In this document: piece after piece, positions 56,700 to 64,000 of the stretch
Position numbering within the stretch: the first letter of the stretch is position 1
Layout of the letters: each line of letters starts with the position of its first letter
Source: Plantactinospora soyae
GTDB taxonomy: Bacteria > Actinomycetota > Actinomycetes > Mycobacteriales > Micromonosporaceae
NCBI RefSeq assembly: GCF_014874095.1
Contig: NZ_JADBEB010000001.1
Span: 9,548,001-9,612,000 of the forward strand
Reading direction: 5' to 3'
Length of the DNA: 64,000 bases
Notes under the pieces: generated by a model
Told to the model about the DNA's origin: nothing
What the model saw: only the letters and a program-made list of their open reading frames with translations
The model's database searches: none
Position numbers and translations under genes: made by a program

Positions 56700-57052
56700 C
56701 AACTCCGCTGGGCGAGAACGCAGAATTCGTTGCCCTCCGGGTCGGCCAGGACCGTCCAGGTGTCGTCCGGGGACTGCCCGACGTCGACGTGCCGGGCGCC
56801 CATGTTGACCAGTCGCTCGATCTCGGCCTCCTGGTCGGCGGGGCGGAGATCGATGTGCAGGCGGTTCTTTGTCTCCTTGCCGCCCGGTACCGGTACGAAG
56901 ACCAGGCCCGGCAGCACGTCCGGGGACCGGCGGATCTCCACCTCGTCCGGCAACTCGTTGACGATCTGGTAGCCGAGCGCCTCCGCCCACCACCGCGCCA
57001 ACCGTGCCGGATCGGTGGCGTCGACCACCAGGTTCTCCCACACGCTGCCCAT
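56699..57052 (-). CDS. VOC-family (glyoxalase-like) protein
   Basis: 117 residues. WENLVVDATDPARLARWWAEALGYQ and RLHIDLRPADQEAEIERLVNMGAR, then TVLADPEGNEFCVLAQR, form the paired beta-alpha-beta-beta-beta motif of VOC proteins (actinobacterial glyoxalase-like subfamily). I placed the start at the ATG 57052, six bases after GGAGGTG; an upstream in-frame GTG falls inside that site. The function is unknown. It is coupled to the dGTPase gene. Confidence 0.85.
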   Translation of the reverse strand: MGSVWENLVVDATDPARLARWWAEALGYQIVNELPDEVEIRRSPDVLPGLVFVPVPGGKETKNRLHIDLRPADQEAEIERLVNMGARHVDVGQSPDDTWTVLADPEGNEFCVLAQRS

Positions 57053-57504
57053 GGGCCACACCTCCGTTACGAGGGAAACGAAGTTCGCGTGTCGACCAGG
57101 TTACGCCCGGGTTCCCGAGGCGGCGCGTCAACAAACGCCCGACACTTTACGCGATTGATCCCCGCCGCCAGGCACAACAGCCAAACAGCCGAGAGTTGCC
57201 GGACGATCGCCGATGGTCATGGGGCCGCGCCTCGACATGGCTCGGTGTAGCGTGCCGGAGGCGGATGGTTACCAGGGCGGGCGCGGCGTCCTGGCGACCA
57301 GGACCGACGCCAGGCGGCATGGCGCAACGGTGCGCGCGACGCAACGCCCGACGACGTGAAGACAATCCAGACGGCGTGCAGAGACCCCGAGCCAGTGGCG
57401 ACGACCCGGACGGCGCGGCGCGACGACGCGGCGCGGGTACCTGCACGGAGCAACGGGGTGAAGCAACGCCAAGCGGCACGGACCGATGCTAAGGAGAGAC
57501 ACCA
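57053..57504. other. Intergenic between VOC and roadblock genes
   Basis: 452 bases between divergent genes. I see no credible gene or clear promoter. The stretch 57260-57480 is rich in CGACG/GGCGC short repeats, which makes misleading open frames. Confidence 0.35.
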
Positions 57505-58011
57505 GTGGATACTGATGCCGCCCTGCTGGCCGAACTGCACCGGCTGCGGCGAGCGGTGCCGGACGTATCGGGCGCCCTGCTGGCCGCGGTCGACGGGCTG
57601 CTGGTCGCCAGCGACCTGCCGGGCGCCGATCCACATCACATCGCCGCGCTCTCCGCGGCGAGCGTCGGCATCGGCGACCGCTTCACCCAGTCCGTCGGAC
57701 ACGGCCCGTTGCGGGAGTTCGTCGTCCGGGGCGCCGAGGGCTGGGTGGTCAGCTATCCGGCCGGCGACGACGCGATCCTGACCGTGGTGGTGGCCCCGGG
57801 CACCGACCTGGACCGGCTGCACACCGAGGCCCGGCCGGTCGCCCACCGGCTCGGCGCCCTCTGGGTCGCGATCCGGCAGCCGACGGTGGCCACCGCGATT
57901 CCGCCGACCACCGATCCGGACGCGCCGCTGGCCACCCGTACGCCGATGGCCGCCCTGCCGGCCGGGTTCTGGTCGGAGTCGGGCGGATGGCGGTCCCCCG
58001 GCCGCCCGTGA
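57505..58011 (+). CDS. Roadblock/LC7-domain protein
   Basis: 168 residues. AAGGAGAG stands six bases before the GTG at 57505. Residues 1 to about 125 form a roadblock fold (LHRLRRAVPDVSGALLAAVDGLLVASDLP, ISALSAASVGIGD-like, AILTVVVAPGTDLDRLHTEAR). Such proteins act with small GTPases and sensor kinases in actinomycete conservons, but none of these partners is adjacent, so this is a lone copy. The C-terminal 40 residues are Pro/Thr-rich. Confidence 0.85.
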   Translation: MDTDAALLAELHRLRRAVPDVSGALLAAVDGLLVASDLPGADPHHIAALSAASVGIGDRFTQSVGHGPLREFVVRGAEGWVVSYPAGDDAILTVVVAPGTDLDRLHTEARPVAHRLGALWVAIRQPTVATAIPPTTDPDAPLATRTPMAALPAGFWSESGGWRSPGRP

Positions 58012-58047
58012 GCACCGTCGACCGGACCCGGAGATGTGCCGTGCCGA

Positions 58048-58086
58048 GCAGCCGGCCGGGCGCCCGGAGGCGTACCGGCCGGCTGC
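58048..58086. terminator. Bidirectional terminator, 12-bp stem
   Basis: GCAGCCGGCCGG (58048-58059) pairs with CCGGCCGGCTGC (58075-58086), 15-base loop, between the convergent roadblock and ppdK genes. Confidence 0.8.
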
Positions 58087-58095
58087 GGCGGTGGG

Positions 58096-60804
58096 TCAGC
58101 GGCTGTCGGAGCCGGTCGTCTCGATAACCGCCCGGCCGGCCTCCAGCCGGGCCACCGGAACCCGGAACGGCGAGCAGGAGACGTAGTCCAACCCGACCTC
58201 GTGGAAGAAGTGCACCGAGTCGGGGTCACCGCCGTGCTCGCCGCAGACTCCGAGCTTGAGCCCGGGGCGGGCCGCCCGGCCCTCCTCGGCGGCGATCCGG
58301 ACCAGCCGGCCGACCCCGTCGCGGTCGATCGACTCGAACGGCGAGATGCCGAAGATGCCCAACTCCAGGTAGCGCCAGAAGAAGGCACCCTCCACGTCGT
58401 CCCGGGAGAAGCCCCAGGCCATCTGGGTCAGGTCGTTGGTGCCGAAGGAGAAGAACTCGGCCGCCTCGGCGATCTGACCGGAGGTCAGCGCGGCCCGGGG
58501 TACCTCGATCATCGTGCCGATCAGCACCTCGACGGCCTGATCCCGGGTCACCTCGGCAATGATCTTCTCGGCTTCGGTGCGTACCGTCTCCAGTTCCTGC
58601 ACCGCGCCGACCAGCGGCACCATGATCTCCGGCTGGGGATCGCCGCCGTCCCGGGCGCACTCCACCGCCGCCTCGACGATCGCCCGCACCTGCATGGCGA
58701 ACAGGCCGGGGATGACCAGCCCCAGCCGGACCCCGCGCAGGCCCAGCATCGGGTTCTGCTCGTGCATCCGGCGTACCGCGTCCAGCATGGCCTCGTCCTT
58801 GGCCGCCGGCTCACCGCGCTCCTGGGCGACCGCGACGTGCACCGCCAACTCCTCGAGCGAGGGCAGGAACTCGTGCAGCGGCGGGTCGATCAGCCGTACC
58901 GTGACCGGCAGCCCGTCCATCTCCCGGAAGATCTCCACGAAGTCCGCCCGCTGCAACGGCAGCAGGTCGGCCAGCGCGGCCTTCCGTTCGTCGTCCGACC
59001 GGGCCAGGATCAGCCGCTCGACCAGCTCACGCCGGTCGCCGAGGAACATGTGCTCGGTCCGGCACAGCCCGATTCCCTCGGCACCGAACCGCCGGGCCCG
59101 CGCGGCGTCCGGACCGGTGTCGGCGTTCGTCCGGACCCGCAGCCGCCGCTGTCCGTCCGCGTGCGTCATGATCCGGTGTACGGCGGCCACCAGCGCGTCC
59201 TCCGACTCGTCCGGCCCGACGCTGCCCTCGAAGTACCGGACCACCTCGGACGGCCACACCGGCACCTCGCCGAGGTAGATCCTGCCGGTCGTGCCGTCGA
59301 TCGAGACCACGTCGCCCTCGCGGATGGTCTGGCCGTGGACGGTGAACCGCCGCTCGCGGACGTCGACGTCCAGCGCGTCGGCGCCGCAGACACAGGTCTT
59401 GCCCATCCCCCGGGCCACCACCGCTGCGTGGCTGGTCTTGCCACCCCGCGAGGTGAGGATGCCCTGCGAGGCGATCATGCCGGGCAGGTCGTCCGGGTTG
59501 GTCTCCCGGCGGACCAGGATGACGTCCTCACCGGCGTCGGCCAGCTCGACCGCCCGCTTCCCCTCGAAGACCACCTTGCCGACCGCCGCACCCGGCGAGG
59601 CGCCGATGCCCTGGGCGAGCGGCGTCAGGTCGGGGCCGAGCTTGAACCGGGGGAACATCAGTTGGGCGAGCTGCGCGCCGTTCACCCGGTGCAGCGCCTC
59701 GTCCAGGTCGATCAGTCCCTCGTCGACCAGTTGGGCGGCGATCACGAACGCGGCGGCGGCGGTCCGCTTGCCGACCCGGGTCTGCAACATCCACAGTTTG
59801 CCGCGCTCGATGGTGAACTCGATGTCGCACAGGTCCCGGTAGTGCTCCTCCAGCCGGGCCATGATGGCCACCAGTTCGTCGTACGCCGGCTTGTTCAGCT
59901 CTTCGAGTTGTTGCAGCGGGACGGTGTTGCGGATCCCGGCCACCACGTCCTCGCCCTGGGCGTTGGCCAGGTAGTCGCCGTAGATGCCCTGCGCGCCGCT
60001 GGCCGGGTCGCGGGTGAAGGCGACCCCGGTACCGGAGTCCCCGCCGAGGTTGCCGAAGACCATCGCGACGACGTTGACCGCCGTGCCGAGGTCGGTCGGA
60101 ATCCGTTCCTGCCGGCGGTAGAGCACGGCCCGGTCGGCGTTCCAGGACCCGAAGACCGCGTTGATGGCGAGTTCGAGCTGTTCCCGGGGCGCCTGCGGAA
60201 ACTCCCGGCCGGTGTGCTTGGTGAAAATCGTCTTGTACGCGTCGACCAGCGCCCGCAGGTCGTCCGCGTCGAGGTCCAGGTCGTCGGTCGTCCCCTTGGC
60301 CTGCTTGGCGCGCTCGAGCGCGTGCTCGAACTCCTCGCCCGGTACGTCGCAGACCGTCTTGCCGAACATCTGGATCAGCCGGCGGTACGAGTCCCAGGCG
60401 AACCGGTCGTTGCCACCGGCCTGGGCGGCGAGCCCCTCGACACTCGCGTCGTTGAGCCCGACGTTCAGCACCGTCTCCATCATGCCCGGCATGGAGAACT
60501 TGGCACCGGAGCGGACCGAGACCAGCAGCGGATCGGCCGGCTCGCCGAGGCGCTTGCCCATCGCGTCCTCCAGTGCGGACAGGTGCGCGCCGATCTCCTC
60601 GGCCAGGCCGTCCGGCTGCGCCCCGGTGCTCAGGTACGCCTTGCACGCCTCGGTGCTGATGGTGAATCCGGGGGGTACGGGCAGCCCCAGGTTGGTCATC
60701 TCGGCCAGGTTCGCGCCCTTGCCGCCGAGCAGGTCCTTCAGGTCCTTGTTGCCCTCGGTGAAGTCGTAGACGTACTTGTGATCCGACGTCTGCTGCGATG
60801 CCAC
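58096..60804 (-). CDS. ppdK: Pyruvate, phosphate dikinase
   Basis: 902 residues, normal length. The N-terminal ATP-grasp domain has LLGGKGANLAEMTNLGLPVPPGFT and SVRSGAKFSMPGMMETVLNVG. The central phosphohistidine domain has GGKTSHAAVVARGMGKTCVCG (catalytic His). The C-terminal PEP/pyruvate barrel has GIGLCRTEHMF, FGTNDLTQMAWGFSRDD and GVCGEHGGDP (catalytic Cys). It interconverts pyruvate, ATP and Pi with PEP, AMP and PPi. I chose the second GTG (60804), behind GGGAGG; a GTG 12 bases upstream overlaps that site. The leader holds an inverted repeat CGTTCA/TGAACG at 60823-60838. Confidence 0.96.
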   Translation of the reverse strand: MASQQTSDHKYVYDFTEGNKDLKDLLGGKGANLAEMTNLGLPVPPGFTISTEACKAYLSTGAQPDGLAEEIGAHLSALEDAMGKRLGEPADPLLVSVRSGAKFSMPGMMETVLNVGLNDASVEGLAAQAGGNDRFAWDSYRRLIQMFGKTVCDVPGEEFEHALERAKQAKGTTDDLDLDADDLRALVDAYKTIFTKHTGREFPQAPREQLELAINAVFGSWNADRAVLYRRQERIPTDLGTAVNVVAMVFGNLGGDSGTGVAFTRDPASGAQGIYGDYLANAQGEDVVAGIRNTVPLQQLEELNKPAYDELVAIMARLEEHYRDLCDIEFTIERGKLWMLQTRVGKRTAAAAFVIAAQLVDEGLIDLDEALHRVNGAQLAQLMFPRFKLGPDLTPLAQGIGASPGAAVGKVVFEGKRAVELADAGEDVILVRRETNPDDLPGMIASQGILTSRGGKTSHAAVVARGMGKTCVCGADALDVDVRERRFTVHGQTIREGDVVSIDGTTGRIYLGEVPVWPSEVVRYFEGSVGPDESEDALVAAVHRIMTHADGQRRLRVRTNADTGPDAARARRFGAEGIGLCRTEHMFLGDRRELVERLILARSDDERKAALADLLPLQRADFVEIFREMDGLPVTVRLIDPPLHEFLPSLEELAVHVAVAQERGEPAAKDEAMLDAVRRMHEQNPMLGLRGVRLGLVIPGLFAMQVRAIVEAAVECARDGGDPQPEIMVPLVGAVQELETVRTEAEKIIAEVTRDQAVEVLIGTMIEVPRAALTSGQIAEAAEFFSFGTNDLTQMAWGFSRDDVEGAFFWRYLELGIFGISPFESIDRDGVGRLVRIAAEEGRAARPGLKLGVCGEHGGDPDSVHFFHEVGLDYVSCSPFRVPVARLEAGRAVIETTGSDSR

Positions 60805-60996
60805 GGAGCCTCCCACGCGCGCCGTTCAACACTGAACGAAGGTTTAGCCGTCCTAGTACCTACCCAGGGGACGGTTTCTCGTACCAGGGAAAACCGCTGC
60901 TACTGGTGGGCGAAGGCTAAGCGACCCACGTACGCCTTGGGACCATTCGGTGACAATGTGCACAGCCGTGAACCCTGTACGTGTTCGTGAGGTTTT

Positions 60997-61012
60997 GTGG
61001 GAGCGATCCCAC
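60997..61012. promoter_or_regulatory. LacI/CebR-like operator
   Basis: GTGGGAGCGATCCCAC: 6-bp arms around GCGA. It matches the CebR operator known from Streptomyces (TGGGAGCGCTCCCA) at 13 of 14 positions. Confidence 0.7.
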
Positions 61013-61159
61013 GAACATGATCAATCACCCCGCACACGCCGAGCCTGCGAATAGTGACGTTCACCACTGGCTGACCGACGACACCGGAATAACGTCGGTC
61101 CCGACCAGGGTTGACCACCCCGAGGCTCGGGATCGGTCGTACCACAGGGTGACCAACCC

Positions 61160-61188
61160 TTGACACCGGGCCATTTCGAACGTACGTT
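61160..61188 (+). promoter_or_regulatory. Vegetative-type promoter of the GH20 gene
   Basis: TTGACA (61160-61165), 17-base spacer, TACGTT (61183-61188). The expected transcription start is near 61195, inside the first possible ATG codon region, which argues for the downstream GTG start. Confidence 0.7.
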
Positions 61189-61238
61189 TCATGAAATTTG
61201 CCCGGAATCACCTGCGGCTCCCCCCGGAGAGATCTGCC

Positions 61239-62945
61239 GTGCGAAATGCCACGTTCCAGCCCCGGTCCGCCCGCGCCTCCACCGGCGGCGACACCCCACC
61301 CCAACTCACCGACGTGCTGCCCGCCCCGGTACGGGTCGAGCCGGCCACCGGCGTCGAGTTCATCCTGACCCCCGGCACGACGATCCGGACCACGGCCGGT
61401 CCGGCCGCCGCCGCCGTCGGCCGCTACCTGGCCGACCTGCTGCGCCGCCCCACCGGCTATCCGCTGCCGATCGTTCCTGCCGGCCCGGCCGACGCACCGG
61501 GCGGAATCTCCCTCCTGTTGACCGGGACCGACCACGGGCCGGCCGGAGAGCGGCGAGCCCGGAACGGATCGCCGGCCGAGGGCTACCGGCTGGACGTCGG
61601 CGCCACCGGCGTGGTGGTCCGGGCGCGCACCGCCGCCGGGCTCTTCTACGGCGTACAGACGCTGCGTCAGCTGCTGCCCCCGAAGATCGAGGCCGGGCGG
61701 CGCCAACCCGGACCGTGGGCGATTCCCGGCGGCGTGATCGAGGACCACCCCCGGTTCGGCTACCGGGGCGCGATGCTCGACGTGGCCCGGCACTTCTTCG
61801 CCGTACCGGACGTGCTGCGGTTCATCGACCACCTGGCCCGGTACAAGCTCAACCACCTGCACCTGCACCTCACCGACGACCAGGGCTGGCGGATCGCGGT
61901 GGACTCCTGGCCCCGGCTGACCAGCGTCGGCGGCAGCACCGAGGTGGACGGCGGTCCCGGCGGCTACTACCGCCGCGAGGAGTACGCCGAGATCGTCGCG
62001 TACGCCGCCGCCCGGCACATCACCGTCGTACCCGAGATCGACCTGCCCGGACACACCAACGCGGCACTGAACGCGTACGGCGAACTCGCCCCGGACGGCG
62101 AGGCGCCACCGGAGTACACCGGCACCGACGTGGGATTCAGCGCGGTGGACGTCGACAACGAGCGGACGTACCAGTTCGTCGACGACGTACTCGGCGAGGT
62201 GGCCGCGCTGACCCCCGGCCCGTACCTGCACGTCGGCGGGGACGAGGCGTTCACCCTGGGCTCGGCCGACTACACGCGCTTCATGGACCGGGTCCAGCGG
62301 ATCGTCACCGGGCACGGCAAGCGCGTCCTGGGCTGGCACCAGCTCGCGGTGGCCGAGCACAGCCCCGGACGGGTCATCCAGTACTGGGGCACGTCGACCG
62401 AGGACCCGGTGGTCACCGCCGCCGTGCGGGGCGGCGCGAAACTCGTGCTCTCCCCTGGCAACCGGACCTACCTCGACATGAAGTACACCGACGCGACCCC
62501 GCTCGGCAAGGACTGGGCCGGACTGGTCGAGGTCCGGGCCGCGTACGACTGGGATCCCGGCAGCTATCTGACCGGGGTACCCGCCGGGGCGGTCCTGGGC
62601 GTCGAGGCGCCACTGTGGACGGAGACGATCCGGACGGTCAGCGACGTCGAGTTCATGACGTTTCCCCGGCTGCCGGCCATCGCCGAACTCGGCTGGTCAC
62701 CTGCGTCGACCCACGACTGGGCGGACTTCCGGGTCAGGCTGGCCGGCCAGGGCGCCCGGTGGAGCACGGCGGGGATCACCTTCCACCGCTCGCCCGAGGT
62801 GCCGTGGGCGGGGGCGCCGGTCGTACCCGAGCCCCGGCCCGCCGTCGCGGCGACGACCGTCCCCGCTACGCCGCCGGCCGACGCACCGCCGGCCACCACA
62901 CCGGACAGCCCACCCGGCGACGACCAGCCGCTCGCCATCACCTGA
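61239..62945 (+). CDS. Beta-N-acetylhexosaminidase (GH20)
   Basis: 568 residues. A GH20b-like N-terminal domain (PAPVRVEPATGVEFILTPGT, AEGYRLDVGATGVVVRARTAAGLFYGVQTLRQLLP) precedes the catalytic barrel: FGYRGAMLDVARHFF, KLNHLHLHLTDDQGWRI, VVPEIDLPGHTNAAL, YLHVGGDEAF (catalytic Asp-Glu), VIQYWGT, GVEAPLWTE. It removes terminal GlcNAc/GalNAc from chitin or peptidoglycan fragments. There is no signal peptide, so it is cytosolic or leaves by another route. A Pro/Ala/Thr-rich tail follows. I chose the GTG at 61239 (GGAGAG upstream) over the ATG at 61191, which lies at the predicted transcription start. Confidence 0.92.
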   Translation: MRNATFQPRSARASTGGDTPPQLTDVLPAPVRVEPATGVEFILTPGTTIRTTAGPAAAAVGRYLADLLRRPTGYPLPIVPAGPADAPGGISLLLTGTDHGPAGERRARNGSPAEGYRLDVGATGVVVRARTAAGLFYGVQTLRQLLPPKIEAGRRQPGPWAIPGGVIEDHPRFGYRGAMLDVARHFFAVPDVLRFIDHLARYKLNHLHLHLTDDQGWRIAVDSWPRLTSVGGSTEVDGGPGGYYRREEYAEIVAYAAARHITVVPEIDLPGHTNAALNAYGELAPDGEAPPEYTGTDVGFSAVDVDNERTYQFVDDVLGEVAALTPGPYLHVGGDEAFTLGSADYTRFMDRVQRIVTGHGKRVLGWHQLAVAEHSPGRVIQYWGTSTEDPVVTAAVRGGAKLVLSPGNRTYLDMKYTDATPLGKDWAGLVEVRAAYDWDPGSYLTGVPAGAVLGVEAPLWTETIRTVSDVEFMTFPRLPAIAELGWSPASTHDWADFRVRLAGQGARWSTAGITFHRSPEVPWAGAPVVPEPRPAVAATTVPATPPADAPPATTPDSPPGDDQPLAIT

Positions 62946-62977
62946 TCAGTCGACCCTTCAGCCGATCCGACTCAGCG

Positions 62978-63068
62978 GCCCGGGACTCGGCCACGCCTCG
63001 GCCGCCCGGGACTCGGCCACGCGTCAGCCGCCCGGTAGTCGGCCACGCGTCAGCCGCCGGAGTCGGCC
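62978..63068. repeat. 26-bp tandem repeat, three copies plus a partial, spanning a stop codon
   Basis: Units of the type CGGGACTCGGCCACGC...CCGC start at 62981, 63007 and 63033, with a degenerate fourth at 63058. The last ones include the stop (63050) and final codons of the dihydrouridine synthase gene on the minus strand. Confidence 0.85.
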
Positions 63069-64000
63069 AGTTCGGCGCCGGCCGGCACCTCGTCGCTGTC
63101 CCGGTCCGCCAGCCAGCCCTCCGGCAGGTGGACCTTGCCGGGCGAGTTCGTCCGCCCCCGGGGCTGGCCGAGCGTCTCGACCGGAAACGGCTCGGCCGGA
63201 TCGAGCTTGCCCAGCAGATCGTCCAGTTCGGTCAGACCGCTCACCATCGCCAGCGCCCGGCGCAGCTCACCGCCGACCGGGAAGCCCTTCAGGTACCAGG
63301 CCACGTGCTTACGGAAGTCCACACATCCGTCCCGCTCGGCGGTGTCCGGCCGGTCCCCTCCGGCGAACCATTCGACCAGCAGCTCGGCGTGCCGGCGCAT
63401 CGTCACCGCGACCTCGCCGAGGGCCGGCAACTTGCGTACGTCCCGGCCGTCGAAGGCCGCCGCCAGATCCGCGAAGAGCCACGGCCGGCCCAGGCAGCCA
63501 CGGCCGACGACGACGCCGTCGACCCCGGTGTGCGCCACCATCCGGAGCGCGTCGTCTGCCTCCCAGATGTCCCCGTTGCCCAGCACCGGTACGTCGAGCG
63601 CCTGCTTCAGCGTGCCGATGGCGTCCCAGTCCGCGGTGCCGGAGTACCGCTGCGCGGCCGTACGCCCGTGCAGGGCCACCACCGCCGCACCGGCGTCCTG
63701 CGCGGCGAGCCCGGCCTCGACGTACGTCAGATGGTCGTCGTCGATGCCCTTGCGCATCTTCACCGTCACCGGCACCCCGGCCGGCGCGGCCGCCTGCACC
63801 GCCGCCCGGACGAGCCGGGCGAACAGCCGGCGGCGCCACGGCAACGCCGCCCCACCGCCCTTGCGGGTGACCTTCGGCACCGGGCAGCCGAAGTTCAGGT
63901 CGATGTGATCGGCCAGGTTCTCCTCGACCACCATCCGCACCGCCGCCGCCGTCACCGCCGGATCGGTCCCGTAGAGCTGGAGGCTGCGCGGCCGCTCGTC
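63050..64000 (-). CDS. tRNA-dihydrouridine synthase (3' part, cut by window end)
   Basis: The frame enters at base 64000 (DERPRSLQLYGTDP) and runs 316 codons to a stop at 63050; about 60-70 N-terminal residues with the start are outside. Motifs of the DUS family are IDLNFGCPVPKVTRKGGGAAL (the catalytic Cys), VTVKMRKGIDD, VVALHGRTAAQRYSG, VPVLGNGDIWE and GVVVGRGCLGRPWLF. It is an FMN enzyme that reduces uridine in the tRNA D-loop, DusB-like. The last codons fall in a tandem repeat. Confidence 0.93.
   Translation of the reverse strand, partial: DERPRSLQLYGTDPAVTAAAVRMVVEENLADHIDLNFGCPVPKVTRKGGGAALPWRRRLFARLVRAAVQAAAPAGVPVTVKMRKGIDDDHLTYVEAGLAAQDAGAAVVALHGRTAAQRYSGTADWDAIGTLKQALDVPVLGNGDIWEADDALRMVAHTGVDGVVVGRGCLGRPWLFADLAAAFDGRDVRKLPALGEVAVTMRRHAELLVEWFAGGDRPDTAERDGCVDFRKHVAWYLKGFPVGGELRRALAMVSGLTELDDLLGKLDPAEPFPVETLGQPRGRTNSPGKVHLPEGWLADRDSDEVPAGAELADSGG

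Larger units (their letters stand above)
60805..61238. other. Divergent intergenic region of ppdK and the GH20 gene
   Basis: 434 bases. It contains the ppdK leader inverted repeat (60823-60838), a CebR-like operator (60997-61012) and the GH20 promoter (61160-61188). A 48-codon frame at 61018-61164 (plus) has no ribosome binding site and looks accidental. Confidence 0.5.

Noticed and set aside
58036-60990. 984-codon plus-strand frame
   Set aside because: Antisense of ppdK; no start signal or recognisable domain.
61018-61164. 48-codon plus-strand frame in the ppdK/GH20 gap
   Set aside because: No ribosome binding site, unusual composition, and it overlaps operator and promoter elements.
1-64000. 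CRISPR arrays, insertion sequences, prophage or integrase genes
   Set aside because: None seen. The direct repeats present are tandem without spacers, and no transposase or integrase translation was found.

Overview
The window is about 71-73% G+C by eye, with dense coding, many GTG starts, 4-bp ATGA/GTGA gene overlaps, SARP, ROK and LacI regulators, Tat-exported lectin-tagged enzymes and an IdeR/DmdR-type iron box. This points to a filamentous actinomycete chromosome, most likely a member of the Micromonosporaceae. That placement rests on gene content and style, because no 16S gene is present.

Layout. 1-4.5 kb (minus): an exported protein plus nickel/cobalt transporter pair, followed by the 5' part of a large secreted Ig-repeat protein (probable metallophosphoesterase) cut by the window edge. 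4.9-10.6 kb: a hypothetical gene, a CAU-anticodon tRNA, an MmpL-type exporter paired with an FAD amine-oxidase-like protein, tRNA-Asn and a YtxH-like small protein. 10.8-17.3 kb (minus): sugar-catabolism block with a TIM-barrel isomerase and two large secreted proteins (ThuA/DUF1080 and sorbosone-dehydrogenase-like) that share the same CBM6-like plus ricin-B C-terminal cassette. 17.6-26 kb (minus): an eight-gene, translationally coupled ebo-type operon (inositol-phosphate-synthase homologue, EboC UbiA prenyltransferase, TIM-barrel protein, EboA, EboB/TatD, EboE, EboF-like phosphatase, polyprenyl synthase). 26.9-33.3 kb (minus): a ROK-controlled ribose/inositol-type ABC transporter with a Gfo/Idh/MocA dehydrogenase. 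The ebo operon therefore sits between two halves of what looks like one sugar/cyclitol region.

33.9-37.6 kb: a divergently organised island. A SARP activator faces MauE-like and MauD-like membrane redox proteins, a Tat-exported 106-residue protein with eight cysteines, a membrane protein and two small cytosolic proteins. This is the strongest candidate for an undescribed system. 37.7-43.9 kb (minus): a NodIJ/DrrAB-type ABC exporter, a hypothetical gene, dnaG primase, and a siderophore-interacting protein with an iron box at its start codon. 44-46 kb (plus): a two-gene K+(Na+)/H+ antiporter system whose transporter ends in a UBP-type zinc finger. 46-49.8 kb (minus): MFS-monooxygenase-like fusion, SDR and ferredoxin reductase. 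50-53 kb (plus): PhoD-type phosphatase and a secreted repeat protein. 53-57 kb (minus): LacI regulator, DadA-like oxidase, dGTPase and VOC protein. 57.5-64 kb: roadblock protein, pyruvate phosphate dikinase, GH20 hexosaminidase and the 3' part of a tRNA-dihydrouridine synthase gene cut by the window end.

A recurrent feature is short tandem duplications (18-29 bp) at the 3' ends of genes. In three cases the duplicated unit contains the stop codon. Several strong palindromes and hairpins (ROK, CebR-like, iron box, bidirectional terminators) give regulatory detail. All calls were made by reading translations and motifs; no database search was run.
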